In this document: positions 1-7,914 of the stretch, one piece after another | How the letters are laid out: the number at the start of each line of letters is the position of its first letter | Position numbering within the stretch: position 1 is the stretch's first letter | Notes under the pieces: model-generated | The model's database searches: none | What the model saw: only the letters and a program-made list of their open reading frames with translations | What the model was told of the DNA's origin: nothing | From: Algoriphagus alkaliphilus | GTDB taxonomy: Bacteria; Bacteroidota; Bacteroidia; Cytophagales; Cyclobacteriaceae | Assembly: GCF_900103735.1 (NCBI RefSeq) | Contig: NZ_FMXE01000006.1 | Coordinates: 146,163 to 210,162 of the forward strand | DNA length: 64,000 nucleotides | Direction: 5' to 3' | Program-made: the position numbers and the translations under genes

Positions 1-269
1 ATATAGTTATAGCCAGATCCTTCTCTTTTTCCCAAATAATCAAAGCCTAAATCAACATCAAGATTTTTTCGAAGTATGATATCCATCGAAAAAGTGTCAA
101 TCTCTCCCAATTCTGGACTTTCCCAAAGCATCAATTGATTAAATGAAAGTCGATTTGCCGAAAACACCTTCTCTTTGGCGCCCTCAAATACTTCCTGAGG
201 AGACTTTTCAGAAGCGCAGGAGACTAATAAAAGAGACAACAACAAACTCAGAATAGAGATTTTACTCAT
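1..269 (-). CDS. Lipoprotein, N-terminal part (cut by window edge)
   Basis: The reverse strand opens with ATG at 269 and stays open to the window edge, giving about 89 residues. The first 20 residues form a lipoprotein signal: a short basic start, a Leu/Ser-rich core and the lipobox LLVSC, with Cys at about residue 18. The mature part is polar and acidic (EVFEGAKEKVFSANRL) and matches no family I recognise. Export to the periplasm or outer membrane as a lipoprotein is inferred from the signal alone. The C-terminal part lies outside the window. Confidence 0.6.
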   Translation of the reverse strand, partial: MSKISILSLLLSLLLVSCASEKSPQEVFEGAKEKVFSANRLSFNQLMLWESPELGEIDTFSMDIILRKNLDVDLGFDYLGKREGSGYNY

Positions 270-397
270 AGCCGAAGAATTTAGTGAAATTAAAGTTAGT
301 TAAAATAAATAAAAAACGGAGCGTCCGCGCTTAATTTCTCACAATCGCAATGAATCTCTTGCGAATCCCACTATCTCACCTCGACGAAGGAGAGGTA

Positions 398-482
398 TAT
401 TTCGCGAAGCGTATTTCGCGACCGCAGGGAGCTTATCTCGCGAAGCGTATTTCGCACAGCCTATTTCGCGACCGCAGGGAGC
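398..482. repeat. Short tandem-like repeat before mltG
   Basis: A 21-bp segment is present identically at 412-432 and 462-482, a 50-bp period. A related CGCGAAGCGTATTTCGC segment occurs at about 403-419 and 439-455. No reading frame crosses it. It lies in the divergent gap between the lipoprotein gene and mltG, only 34 bp before the mltG start, so it falls within the likely promoter or leader region. Confidence 0.6.
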
Positions 483-516
483 ATATCTCTATCATTTTTC
501 CTTATTTTTGTCCCCT

Positions 517-1560
517 ATGATTACTGAGAAAAAAAGAAAACTCTTTCTGGTCTTGCTCATCTCGAGTTCTGTACTGGTTATTTCCCTGACGTTTTATTTC
601 TACCAACTTTTTTTCAGCCCAAATACGATGGTAGATTCGGATCGTGTCTACATGCTGAAAATTCCCAGCAACGCCGTTTTCAAAACGGTTTCCAATCAAC
701 TCTATGACGATCGGGTAATCAATGACGCAATCAGCTTTGCTTTCGTCAGTAAAGTGCTGGGCTATCAGGATGACGTCAAACCCGGATTGTACAAGATCGA
801 ACCAAAAATGAATAATCTGGCCTTGGTCAAAATGCTGCGGTCAGGCGCACAGGTTCCGGTGAAGGTGACCTTTAATAATGTACGTACCAAGGAAGACTTG
901 GCGGAAAAAATCACAGCAAATCTGGAGGTGACGCCGGAGCAGTTTTTGGGTATGCTTCAGGATTCGGTGTACATCCGAAAGTTCGATTTCGAAGAGGAAA
1001 CCATCATGAGCATGTTTATCCCCAATACCTATGAGTTTTGGTGGAACACCAGTCCTGAGGCGCTCTTTGACCGAATGTACAGGGAATATCAAACCTTTTG
1101 GACTGAAGAGCGAAAGCAAAAAGCACAGGCAATGGGCCTTTCCTTAAAGGAAGTAAGTACGCTGGCTTCTATTGTGCAGGCAGAAAGTCAAAAATCGGAT
1201 GAGCGCCCAAAAATCGCCGGTGTTTACCTCAACCGCATGAAAATCGGAATGGCACTTCAGGCAGACCCCACCTTGGTCTATGCCACTGGAGACTTCACTT
1301 TGAAGCGTATTCTGAACATCCACAAGGAAATAGACAGCCCTTATAATACCTACAAATATACCGGACTACCTCCGGGTCCAATCAATCTACCGGACATCAA
1401 CTCCCTGAATGCTGTTTTGAATGCCGAAAGTCATGATTTCCTGTATTTCTGCGCCAAGGAAGACTTCTCGGGATACCATGCCTTTGCCAGCAATTACACC
1501 GACCATATGGCTAATGCGCGCCGCTATCAGGCAGCGCTGAATGCAGCCAAAATCTTCTAG
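517..1560 (+). CDS. mltG: Endolytic peptidoglycan transglycosylase MltG
   Basis: Inner-membrane murein lytic transglycosylase of the YceG/MltG family, which cuts nascent glycan strands and so sets glycan chain length. The 347-residue product has one N-terminal membrane segment (about residues 9-30) and then the YceG domain. Conserved blocks visible are FIPNTYEFWWNTS, STLASIVQAESQ (catalytic Glu in VQAES), YLNRMKIGMALQADPT, and SPYNTYKYTGLPPGPI near the C-terminus. I chose ATG at 517; a TTG at 508 in the same frame would add three residues. The next gene starts 2 bp after the stop, suggesting cotranscription. Confidence 0.93.
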   Translation: MITEKKRKLFLVLLISSSVLVISLTFYFYQLFFSPNTMVDSDRVYMLKIPSNAVFKTVSNQLYDDRVINDAISFAFVSKVLGYQDDVKPGLYKIEPKMNNLALVKMLRSGAQVPVKVTFNNVRTKEDLAEKITANLEVTPEQFLGMLQDSVYIRKFDFEEETIMSMFIPNTYEFWWNTSPEALFDRMYREYQTFWTEERKQKAQAMGLSLKEVSTLASIVQAESQKSDERPKIAGVYLNRMKIGMALQADPTLVYATGDFTLKRILNIHKEIDSPYNTYKYTGLPPGPINLPDINSLNAVLNAESHDFLYFCAKEDFSGYHAFASNYTDHMANARRYQAALNAAKIF

Positions 1561-1561
1561 T

Positions 1562-1969
1562 ATGTTCCATTCCGAAACCCAACTCCGTGTGCGATACGCT
1601 GAAACAGACCAAATGGGGTATGTGTACTACGGCAACTACGCCATGTATTTTGAGGTAGCCCGGGTGGAAGCAATGCGGTCGGCCAGCTTTTCCTACCGGG
1701 AAATGGAAGAAAACGGAGTGATGATGCCGGTGCTGGAAAGCCACTTTCGCTACCTGAAACCGGGGAAGTATGACGAGCTCCTAAGGATCAAAACAACCAT
1801 TCCACAAATGCCCGGTGTTCGGATCAGATTTGAGTACCAAGTGTTCAATGAAGAGGAAGAATTAATCACTGAAGGTTGGACAACCTTGACTTTTCTCAAA
1901 AAAGACAGCCATCAACCCACCCGGCCTCCAAAGAATTTGTTAGATTTATTGAAACCATTTTTTGAGTAA
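1562..1969 (+). CDS. Acyl-CoA thioesterase, hotdog fold (YbgC/FadM type)
   Basis: A single hotdog-fold thioesterase of 135 residues, the usual length for the 4-hydroxybenzoyl-CoA thioesterase/YbgC group. These cytosolic enzymes hydrolyse acyl-CoA thioesters. The family motif RYAETDQMGYVYYGNY near the N-terminus carries the catalytic Asp, and VARVEAMR follows on the central helix. The ATG at 1562 comes right after the mltG stop. An in-frame ATG at 1541 lies inside mltG and would add seven residues that the family lacks, so it was rejected. The substrate cannot be read from the sequence. Confidence 0.88.
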   Translation: MFHSETQLRVRYAETDQMGYVYYGNYAMYFEVARVEAMRSASFSYREMEENGVMMPVLESHFRYLKPGKYDELLRIKTTIPQMPGVRIRFEYQVFNEEEELITEGWTTLTFLKKDSHQPTRPPKNLLDLLKPFFE

Positions 1970-1980
1970 AACAATCTATC

Positions 1981-2967
1981 GTGGTCAACAAAAAACTATT
2001 CAAATGGAGATTACGCTTTCAACTGAAGGCAAGGCATTTGAAGAAAATTCACTTTGGCAGCCCCGAAAAAAATCTCTACGACGTCGTCAGGATCTTCATC
2101 CAGCAACTCAAAAAAGATGACATCAGCGAACGGGCCGGGGCGATGGCTTTCAGTTACACCATTGCACTGTTCCCATTGATGCTGTTTTTACTCAATATGA
2201 TCCCCTATCTCCAGGATTTTTTCCCTGTGGTGACCACTGAGAATATCTTTGGATTTGTGCAGACAGTCATGCCAGATGGAATTTATGAGAACATCGAAAC
2301 CACACTCATGGACATCGTGTCCAAGCCAAGGCAAAGCCTGCTATCCTTCGGTTTCTTTTTCGCCCTTTTCGCTTCCACGCAGGGTGTCATGTCCATGATG
2401 GCTTCCTTCAATTCCGTCTATAAAACGCGGGAAAACCGTGGCTTTTTGAAAGCCAGAATCGTCGCTGTCAGCATCGTGTTTGCATTGGTGTTGACCATTT
2501 TCACTGCCAGTACGGTCATGATCATTGGCAGTCTGCTGATCAATGCACTGGATGAAATGCAGGTTTTCAACACCAATTTCATGATTTTTCTTTTCAACAC
2601 GTTTAAATTCTTAATCCTTCTTTTTGTCTTTTACATCACTTCAGCCTTCATCTTTCGACTCGCCCCTGCCGTCCATGATAAGTGGAAATTTTTCTCAGTG
2701 GGAGCCCGGCTCTCCGGTTTCCTGATTACCGTGGCCTTTTATGCGTTTATTTTTTACCTAAACAATTTTGCCAGCTACAACAAACTCTATGGATCTATCG
2801 GGACCTTCATCGCCTTGATGCTTTGGCTTTGGATTACCTCTCTGATTGTGTTGGTTTGTTTTGAGGTCAATGTGAGTTTGGATTTGGCTGAGGAAAAACA
2901 GCGCGAGCGAGAAAATCGACGAAAAATGCAACTGGAAGCCCAAAAAACAACTGATGCTCAGGCTTAA
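1981..2967 (+). CDS. YihY/BrkB family inner-membrane protein
   Basis: Integral membrane protein of the YihY/virulence factor BrkB family, 328 residues from a GTG start at 1981, 11 bp after the thioesterase stop. The family block ISERAGAMAFSYTIALFPL appears around residues 49-67 and is followed by about six hydrophobic segments. The C-terminal tail is charged (EEKQRERENRRKMQLE) and probably cytosolic. Some family members have been linked to transport or membrane homeostasis, but no reaction is established. Despite an old name it is not a ribonuclease. Confidence 0.85.
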   Translation: MVNKKLFKWRLRFQLKARHLKKIHFGSPEKNLYDVVRIFIQQLKKDDISERAGAMAFSYTIALFPLMLFLLNMIPYLQDFFPVVTTENIFGFVQTVMPDGIYENIETTLMDIVSKPRQSLLSFGFFFALFASTQGVMSMMASFNSVYKTRENRGFLKARIVAVSIVFALVLTIFTASTVMIIGSLLINALDEMQVFNTNFMIFLFNTFKFLILLFVFYITSAFIFRLAPAVHDKWKFFSVGARLSGFLITVAFYAFIFYLNNFASYNKLYGSIGTFIALMLWLWITSLIVLVCFEVNVSLDLAEEKQRERENRRKMQLEAQKTTDAQA

Positions 2968-3034
2968 AGCTTAAACTTATTTATTGTCCGGCTGAATCTT
3001 ATACTTTTGATCACAAAACAGGTAACGAGAAACT

Positions 3035-4858
3035 ATGAATCGCAACATCCTTCCCATCAGCATTTTATTTGCCTTGACTCTTCTACAGGGATGCAGTAAA
3101 CCTGAACCCAAAGTCATCCCGGATTCTGAGATCAACGCATGGTTTGACTCAGAATATGAAGAACTCATTCAAATGAGTCCTTTGCAACTGACCACTCAGG
3201 GGAGAAAAGACCGCTACGGCGAAATCGACGACATGAGCGAAGAAGCAGAAGACAGAAAGCTGGCTTGGATGGAAGAAAGTGTGAAGGAAATGGAGTCGAA
3301 ATTTGACTACACCCTCCTCAGCCCTCAGTCCAAAGTCTCCTACGATCTATGGAAATATCAGTACGAGATGGAAAAGGGCGACCTGCAGTTTCGGAGGATG
3401 AATTACGTTTTCAATCAGATGGGAGGTGTGCATACGATGATTCCGACCATGCTGATCAATTTTCATAAGGTCGATGAAGCCTCAGATATGGAAGCTTTGG
3501 TGTCACGAATCAAGGAATCCGGTAGGGCCCTCAACCAACTTTTGGAACGGGCAAAATTACAGACCGAATCCGGCATAAGACCCCCGAAATTCGCCTATGA
3601 GTATGTCATCCAGCAGTCAGAGGCATTGATTCAGGGACAGCCATTTACAGCTGGAAAAAATAACGCCCCACTTTGGACAGATGCTTTGGGGAAAATCGAT
3701 AAGCTGGAGAAAGACGGGAAAATCACCGCTGAACAGGCAGAAGAATTCAGGACAAACACCAAAAATGCCCTGCTGGAAAGCTTCAAACCAGCCTATGAAG
3801 CATTGATTGACTGGCTGAAAACCGAACTCCCCAATCTGGAGGAGAAACCAACGGGCCTGAGTCGGCATGAAATGGGAAATGCCTTCTATGCCCACAAACT
3901 CAAGTCCTCTACGACTACCAATCTGACTGCTGAGGAAATCCATCAGATCGGACTGAGCGAAGTGAAGCGAATTCAGCAGGAAATGCTTGCTATCAAAGAT
4001 CAGGTTGGGTTCAAAGGAGATCTCAAGGAATTTTTCAAGTTTGTGAACAGTGACCCACAGTTTTTCTTCCCCAATACCGACGAAGGCAGGCAGGCCTATC
4101 TGGACGAGTCCACGGCTTTTCTGGATGAGATCAAACAAAAATTACCACAGTATTTTGGCATCTTACCCAAAGCAGACCTGGTGGTGAAACGGGTGGAAGC
4201 TTTTCGTGAGCAAGATGGCGCACCGCAACATTACAATCAAGGCACGCCCGATGGTAGCAGGCCGGGTACCTATTATGTCCACCTATCGGACATGAAGGCT
4301 ATGCCCAAGTCTACCATGGAAGGCGTAGCCTATCACGAAGGAAGCCCGGGGCATCACATGCAGATTTCGATCGCACAGGAATTGGAGTCTGTACCCAAAT
4401 TCCGCACGCAGATGGGTTTCAATGCCTATGTAGAAGGTTGGGCTTTGTATTCTGAAGCTTTGGCAAAAGAAATGGGGCAATACAAAAACCCTTATTATGA
4501 CTTTGGACGCTTGGTCAATGAAATCTGGCGAGCGATTCGACTTGTGACAGATACCGGTCTCCACGCCAAAGGCTGGACAGAGGCCGATGCGATCAAGTAC
4601 TTCTCAGAAAACTCCTCCATTGCTCCGGGAGCGATTCAGGCGGAGGTGCGACGCTATATGGTAATCCCCGGTCAGGCTACGGGCTATAAGATCGGCATGC
4701 TGAAAATCCAGGAGCTGCGCAAACATGCAGAGACGGAGTTGGGCGACAAATTTGATTTAAAAGCCTTTCATGATGTTGTTTTGGGCGGAGGGGCCTTGCC
4801 TTTGGATATTTTGGAGAAAGTGGTGAAGGAGTGGATTGCTGAGGTGAAGGGAAGTTAG
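3035..4858 (+). CDS. DUF885 family lipoprotein, putative metallopeptidase
   Basis: A 607-residue exported protein of the DUF885 family. The N-terminus is a lipoprotein signal ending LTLLQGCS, with Cys at about residue 20. The body is mostly helical and carries the family signature VAYHEGSPGHHMQ at about residues 432-444, a Zn-peptidase-like HExxPGHH motif, followed by MGFNAYVEGWALYSE, which supplies a likely third ligand or catalytic Glu. Members are predicted M32/M2-like carboxypeptidases, but the substrate is not known here. Location is the periplasm or outer membrane. It starts 67 bp after the YihY gene on the same strand. Confidence 0.85.
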   Translation: MNRNILPISILFALTLLQGCSKPEPKVIPDSEINAWFDSEYEELIQMSPLQLTTQGRKDRYGEIDDMSEEAEDRKLAWMEESVKEMESKFDYTLLSPQSKVSYDLWKYQYEMEKGDLQFRRMNYVFNQMGGVHTMIPTMLINFHKVDEASDMEALVSRIKESGRALNQLLERAKLQTESGIRPPKFAYEYVIQQSEALIQGQPFTAGKNNAPLWTDALGKIDKLEKDGKITAEQAEEFRTNTKNALLESFKPAYEALIDWLKTELPNLEEKPTGLSRHEMGNAFYAHKLKSSTTTNLTAEEIHQIGLSEVKRIQQEMLAIKDQVGFKGDLKEFFKFVNSDPQFFFPNTDEGRQAYLDESTAFLDEIKQKLPQYFGILPKADLVVKRVEAFREQDGAPQHYNQGTPDGSRPGTYYVHLSDMKAMPKSTMEGVAYHEGSPGHHMQISIAQELESVPKFRTQMGFNAYVEGWALYSEALAKEMGQYKNPYYDFGRLVNEIWRAIRLVTDTGLHAKGWTEADAIKYFSENSSIAPGAIQAEVRRYMVIPGQATGYKIGMLKIQELRKHAETELGDKFDLKAFHDVVLGGGALPLDILEKVVKEWIAEVKGS

Positions 4859-4951
4859 GAAGTGGGAGGTTGAGAGGTTTGGAAGTTTGGAGGTGAGGAA
4901 GTGGGAGGCTTGTAAGTGGTAAAGAGTAAGAGGTAAGTGGATTGTAGTTTT

Positions 4952-5087
4952 CAGTCGCAGTTGGCAGTTTTGTCAGGCTGAGCAGCTTGTCCGCCGCGGC
5001 GGAGAGTCGAAGCCGTTTAAAGTGGTCAGTCACAGTAGGCAGGTTGTCAAGTTTAGCTTGTCTGCCGAGGTGGAGAGTCGAAACCGA
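4952..5087 (+). repeat. Diverged 75-bp tandem duplication with GC-rich palindrome
   Basis: Two diverged copies lie back to back, at about 4952-5026 and 5027-5087. Each runs CAGTC.CAGT.GGCAG, then TTGTCA, then a GC-rich core ending GGAGAGTCGAA. The first core contains the 14-bp palindrome TCCGCCGCGGCGGA; in the second it has decayed to TCTGCCGAGGTGGA. The stretch before it (4859-4950) is purine-rich low-complexity DNA made of GAGG/GTGG-like words. Neither part codes for protein. The same 18-bp core recurs inverted at the right end of the window. Confidence 0.65.
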
Positions 5088-5249
5088 ATAGTTGTTAAGA
5101 GTTAAATAGTTAAAGGTTAATACGTCGCTGCCGAAATTGAATGCTTGGTTTAGAATTCTAAAAAAGCTTAATGGAAAGAATTGAAAGGGGGAGCGAAAAA
5201 ATTTAACCCATAAAAATCAGACACTTAAAAGAAAAAGTGGGTGAGTTGA

Positions 5250-5279
5250 TTGGATAAAAAGAGAATCCCCTTACTTTTG
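5250..5279 (+). promoter_or_regulatory. Bacteroidota-type promoter of tRNA-Ser
   Basis: TTG at 5250-5252, a 19-bp spacer, then TACTTTTG at 5272-5279 fit the Bacteroidota housekeeping consensus (TTTG and TAnnTTTG). Transcription would start about 20 bp before the mature tRNA. Confidence 0.6.
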
Positions 5280-5306
5280 CGATCTCGAAAAGAGCGAACA
5301 CAGCAC

Positions 5307-5391
5307 AGAGGAGTGGCAGAGTGGTCGATCGCGGCGGTCTTGAAAACCGTTGTACCGTGAGGTACCGGGGGTTCGAATCCCTCCTCCTCTG
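5307..5391 (+). tRNA. tRNA-Ser (UGA anticodon)
   Basis: An 85-nt cloverleaf with the long variable arm of class II tRNAs. The acceptor stem AGAGGAG (5307-5313) pairs with CTCCTCT (5384-5390), and the discriminator is G5391. The T-loop TTCGAAT is at 5372-5378. The anticodon loop CTTGAAA at 5339-5345 has TGA at 5341-5343, reading UCN serine codons. CCA is not encoded. Confidence 0.95.
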
Positions 5392-5401
5392 CAAGACAAA
5401 G

Positions 5402-5443
5402 CCCTAACTATCTAAATTACTGAGAGTTAGGGTTTTATTTTTT
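5402..5443 (+). terminator. Rho-independent terminator after tRNA-Ser
   Basis: CCCTAAC (5402-5408) pairs with GTTAGGG (5426-5432) and is followed by TTTTATTTTTT. It lies 10 bp after the tRNA. Confidence 0.75.
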
Positions 5444-5815
5444 GAATTTAACAGCGAAATTAGTAGCGAATTCGCGTAATTTTTGGAATTGACACTTTTG
5501 GTATTTGATGTAACCTATCTTCCTCAGTAGCGATAAAAAATGATTATTTCCTAATAAGCCTCTTAGTAAATTGCTTCCGATTAAATGTTGACACTTTTTC
5601 AGTTCAGTCTCAAAAAAAAACTTTTACCGTCAACGGTCTAAAAAGATCTTTGAAATTTTAATAACTAAAATCAATACTTTATTTCCAAAAATTTGTTTGA
5701 ATACACAGGTTATTGACAGGAGTGTCAAAACATTCAAAACTAAAAACAACGAAATTTTCTACCCCTCCCCCTAAAAGATTCTTTCTTGATCAAAATATTA
5801 TTTTCTGAAATTCTA

Positions 5816-5852
5816 AAAAAAAATCCGAGACCAAACAGACCTCGGAGTTTTT
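5816..5852 (-). terminator. Terminator-like hairpin, probably for ettA
   Basis: TCCGAG (5824-5829) pairs with CTCGGA (5841-5846). On the minus strand the stem is followed by a long T run, so it would stop leftward transcription from ettA about 250 bp past its stop codon. The plus strand also has a GTTTTT tail, so it may work both ways. Confidence 0.55.
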
Positions 5853-5985
5853 AATATGACCAAAGAGTACCTACTATAACTCAAGTGAAAAATCGATTTC
5901 AGAAATTACAACTCAAGATATCTGTTTGTTTAATGTCGAAAATTCAGCTTTCTCACTTTTTCTTTCAGAATTCAAGAATTAATAC

Positions 5986-6018
5986 CTTCGACTCGTGTCT
6001 CACTGAGCGAAGTCGAAG
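5986..6018. repeat. Inverted-repeat element with CTTCGAC/GTCGAAG ends
   Basis: CTTCGAC at 5986-5992 and GTCGAAG at 6012-6018 flank TCGTGTCTCACTGAGCGAA. The right arm CTGAGCGAAGTCGAAG differs by one base from the right arm of a similar element at 24976-25025. It looks like a small dispersed palindromic element. Confidence 0.5.
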
Positions 6019-6073
6019 TGTGAGGCTAACAATCTAAAAACTGCAAACAGCCACTACCTACTTTGTTAGCACC

Positions 6074-6104
6074 AACCTTCAAGGTCAAAAAGACCTCAAA
6101 GGTT
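6074..6104 (-). terminator. Imperfect hairpin at the ettA stop
   Basis: Two 13-base arms (6074-6086 and 6092-6104) match at 11 of 13 positions around an AAAAA loop and overlap the ettA stop codon. There is no U tract after it, so it may protect the mRNA 3' end and is not itself a full terminator. Confidence 0.4.
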
Positions 6105-7782
6105 ACTTCAAATTCTTATACCTTATCCGCTTCGGCATCACATCGCCCAATCGCTTCTTCTTGTTTTCTTCGTAATCGGAGAAGTTACCTTCAAACCAGA
6201 CCACTTGGGAATCTCCCTCAAAAGCCAAAATATGTGTACAAATTCTGTCCAAGAACCATCTGTCGTGGGAAATAATCACCGCACAGCCACCGAAATTCTC
6301 CAAGGCTTCCTCCAGTGATCGAAGTGTATTCACATCCAAGTCGTTGGTCGGTTCATCGAGTAGCAACAAGTTTCCACCTTCTTTGAGTGTGATCGCCAAG
6401 TGAACCCGGTTTCGCTCACCACCGGATAGCACTCCTACCTTTTTCTCTTGATCCGAGCCTGCAAAGTTGAATTTGGATACATAAGCCCTTGCATTCACTT
6501 CTTTGTTGCCCAACTTCATCAGCTCATTACCATTCGAGATCAATTGATACACAGTTTTGTTAGGATCCAAAGAATCATGTTCTTGATCGACGTAGGCAAG
6601 CTTCACGGTTTCCCCAACTTCGAAGTTTCCGGAATCGGCTTTTTCCTGTCCGGTGATCAATTTGAACAGGGTGGACTTACCCGCACCGTTCGGCCCGATA
6701 ATTCCCACAATTCCACCTTGTGGCAGGGTGAAACTCAGATTTTCGAACAGTAACTTATCCCCAAAAGCTTTGGACACATTATTTACTTCAATGACTTTGG
6801 CTCCCAATCTTGGTCCCGGCGGGATAAAAAGCTCCAACTTGGCTTCCCGCTCTTTGGATTCCTCGCCGACCAATTTGTCATAGGCAGAAAGTCGCGCTTT
6901 TCCTTTGGATTGTCTGGCTTTGGGTGACATCCGGATCCACTCCAACTCTCGCTCTAAGGTTTTTTGACGCTTGGACTCGGTCTTTTCTTCCTGCTTCAAT
7001 CGCTGTTGTTTTTGATCCAGCCAAGAAGAATAATTTCCTTTCCAGGGAATACCCTCGCCCCGATCCAGTTCCAAAATCCAGCCTGCCACATTGTCCAGGA
7101 AGTATCTATCGTGCGTCACGGCGATGACGGTCCCTTTGTAATTCTGCAAATGTTGTTCCAACCAATGCACTGATTCCGCATCCAAGTGGTTAGTCGGTTC
7201 GTCAAGCAGCAGGACGTCCGGTTCCTGAAGCAATAGTCTGCAGAGTGCCACCCGTCGCTTTTCACCACCGGATAAATTCGCCACGTTTGCATCACTTGGA
7301 GGTAATCTTAAGGCATCCATGGCCTTGTCCAGCATCACGTCCAGTTCCCATGCATTGGCGGCATCAAGCTTCTCCTGAACCTCGCCCTGACGCGTGATCA
7401 GTTTGTCCATCGCATCTGGATCATCCATGAGTGCCGGGTCCATGAATATCTCATTGATCTCTTCGAATTCCTTGAGCAAATTGACAGTATCGGCCACCGC
7501 TTCTTCGACGACTTCTTTGACCGTTTTGCTCGGGTCGAGTTTAGGCTCCTGTTCCAACATGCCGACGGTAAAGCCAGGAGACCAGACCACTTCACCAAGG
7601 AATTCCTTGTCCATCCCGGCAATGATCCGAAGCAGGGACGATTTTCCGGAACCGTTCAAACCGAGGACTCCGATTTTGGCACCATAAAAAAACGAGAGGT
7701 AAATATCTTTGAGGACTTTTTTCTGAGGTGGGTAGATTTTTGAAACCCCAGCCATGGAAAAGATGATTTTTTCTGAGCTCAT
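6103..7782 (-). CDS. ettA: Energy-dependent translational throttle protein EttA (ABC-F ATPase)
   Basis: A cytosolic ABC-F protein of 559 residues with two nucleotide-binding domains and no membrane segments, the usual EttA length. The first domain has GLNGSGKSS (Walker A), LSGGEKRRVALCR (signature) and LLLDEPTNHLD (Walker B). Then comes the basic linker and arm region rich in Lys/Glu (about residues 245-300). The second domain has GPNGAGKST, LSGGERNRVHLA and LLLDEPTNDLD. Known members bind the ribosomal E site and gate elongation according to ATP/ADP ratio. ATG at 7782; the gene stands alone, divergent from the DUF349 gene. Confidence 0.95.
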   Translation of the reverse strand: MSSEKIIFSMAGVSKIYPPQKKVLKDIYLSFFYGAKIGVLGLNGSGKSSLLRIIAGMDKEFLGEVVWSPGFTVGMLEQEPKLDPSKTVKEVVEEAVADTVNLLKEFEEINEIFMDPALMDDPDAMDKLITRQGEVQEKLDAANAWELDVMLDKAMDALRLPPSDANVANLSGGEKRRVALCRLLLQEPDVLLLDEPTNHLDAESVHWLEQHLQNYKGTVIAVTHDRYFLDNVAGWILELDRGEGIPWKGNYSSWLDQKQQRLKQEEKTESKRQKTLERELEWIRMSPKARQSKGKARLSAYDKLVGEESKEREAKLELFIPPGPRLGAKVIEVNNVSKAFGDKLLFENLSFTLPQGGIVGIIGPNGAGKSTLFKLITGQEKADSGNFEVGETVKLAYVDQEHDSLDPNKTVYQLISNGNELMKLGNKEVNARAYVSKFNFAGSDQEKKVGVLSGGERNRVHLAITLKEGGNLLLLDEPTNDLDVNTLRSLEEALENFGGCAVIISHDRWFLDRICTHILAFEGDSQVVWFEGNFSDYEENKKKRLGDVMPKRIRYKNLK

Positions 7783-7914
7783 GCTTTAATTTTTCCGTAA
7801 AACTTGACTTGATCGGCAAAGATGGCAAAAAAAGCCCTTTCTTAGGATAAGTGCTTTTGAATTAATTAATTTGCGGAAAGTTGAAAACGACCACCTATAA
7901 CCTATTGTAATGAA

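Larger units (their letters stand above)
5444..6073. other. AT-rich gene-free stretch
   Basis: No convincing reading frame is present. What can be seen: TTGACACTTTT at 5489-5499 and 5588-5598, the inverted AGTGTCAA at 5721-5728, a terminator-like hairpin at 5816-5852, and an inverted-repeat element at 5986-6018. Base composition is more AT-rich than in the flanking genes. It could be worn-down mobile DNA next to the tRNA, but I see no integrase or clear att duplication. Confidence 0.4.

Noticed and set aside
398..482. CRISPR array
   Set aside because: Only two imperfect copies, no regular spacers and no cas genes; no other array-like pattern occurs in the window.
3617..4138. 173-residue minus-strand frame
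   Set aside because: Fully inside the DUF885 gene on the other strand, with no family match.
4677..5033. 118-residue minus-strand frame
   Set aside because: It is a translation of the purine-rich repeat and the end of the DUF885 gene; its Leu/Pro/Ser-rich content is low complexity.
5203..5394. 63-residue minus-strand frame over tRNA-Ser
   Set aside because: It is antisense to a complete tRNA; peptides of this kind ([15 protein letters not shown]) are well-known tRNA artefacts.
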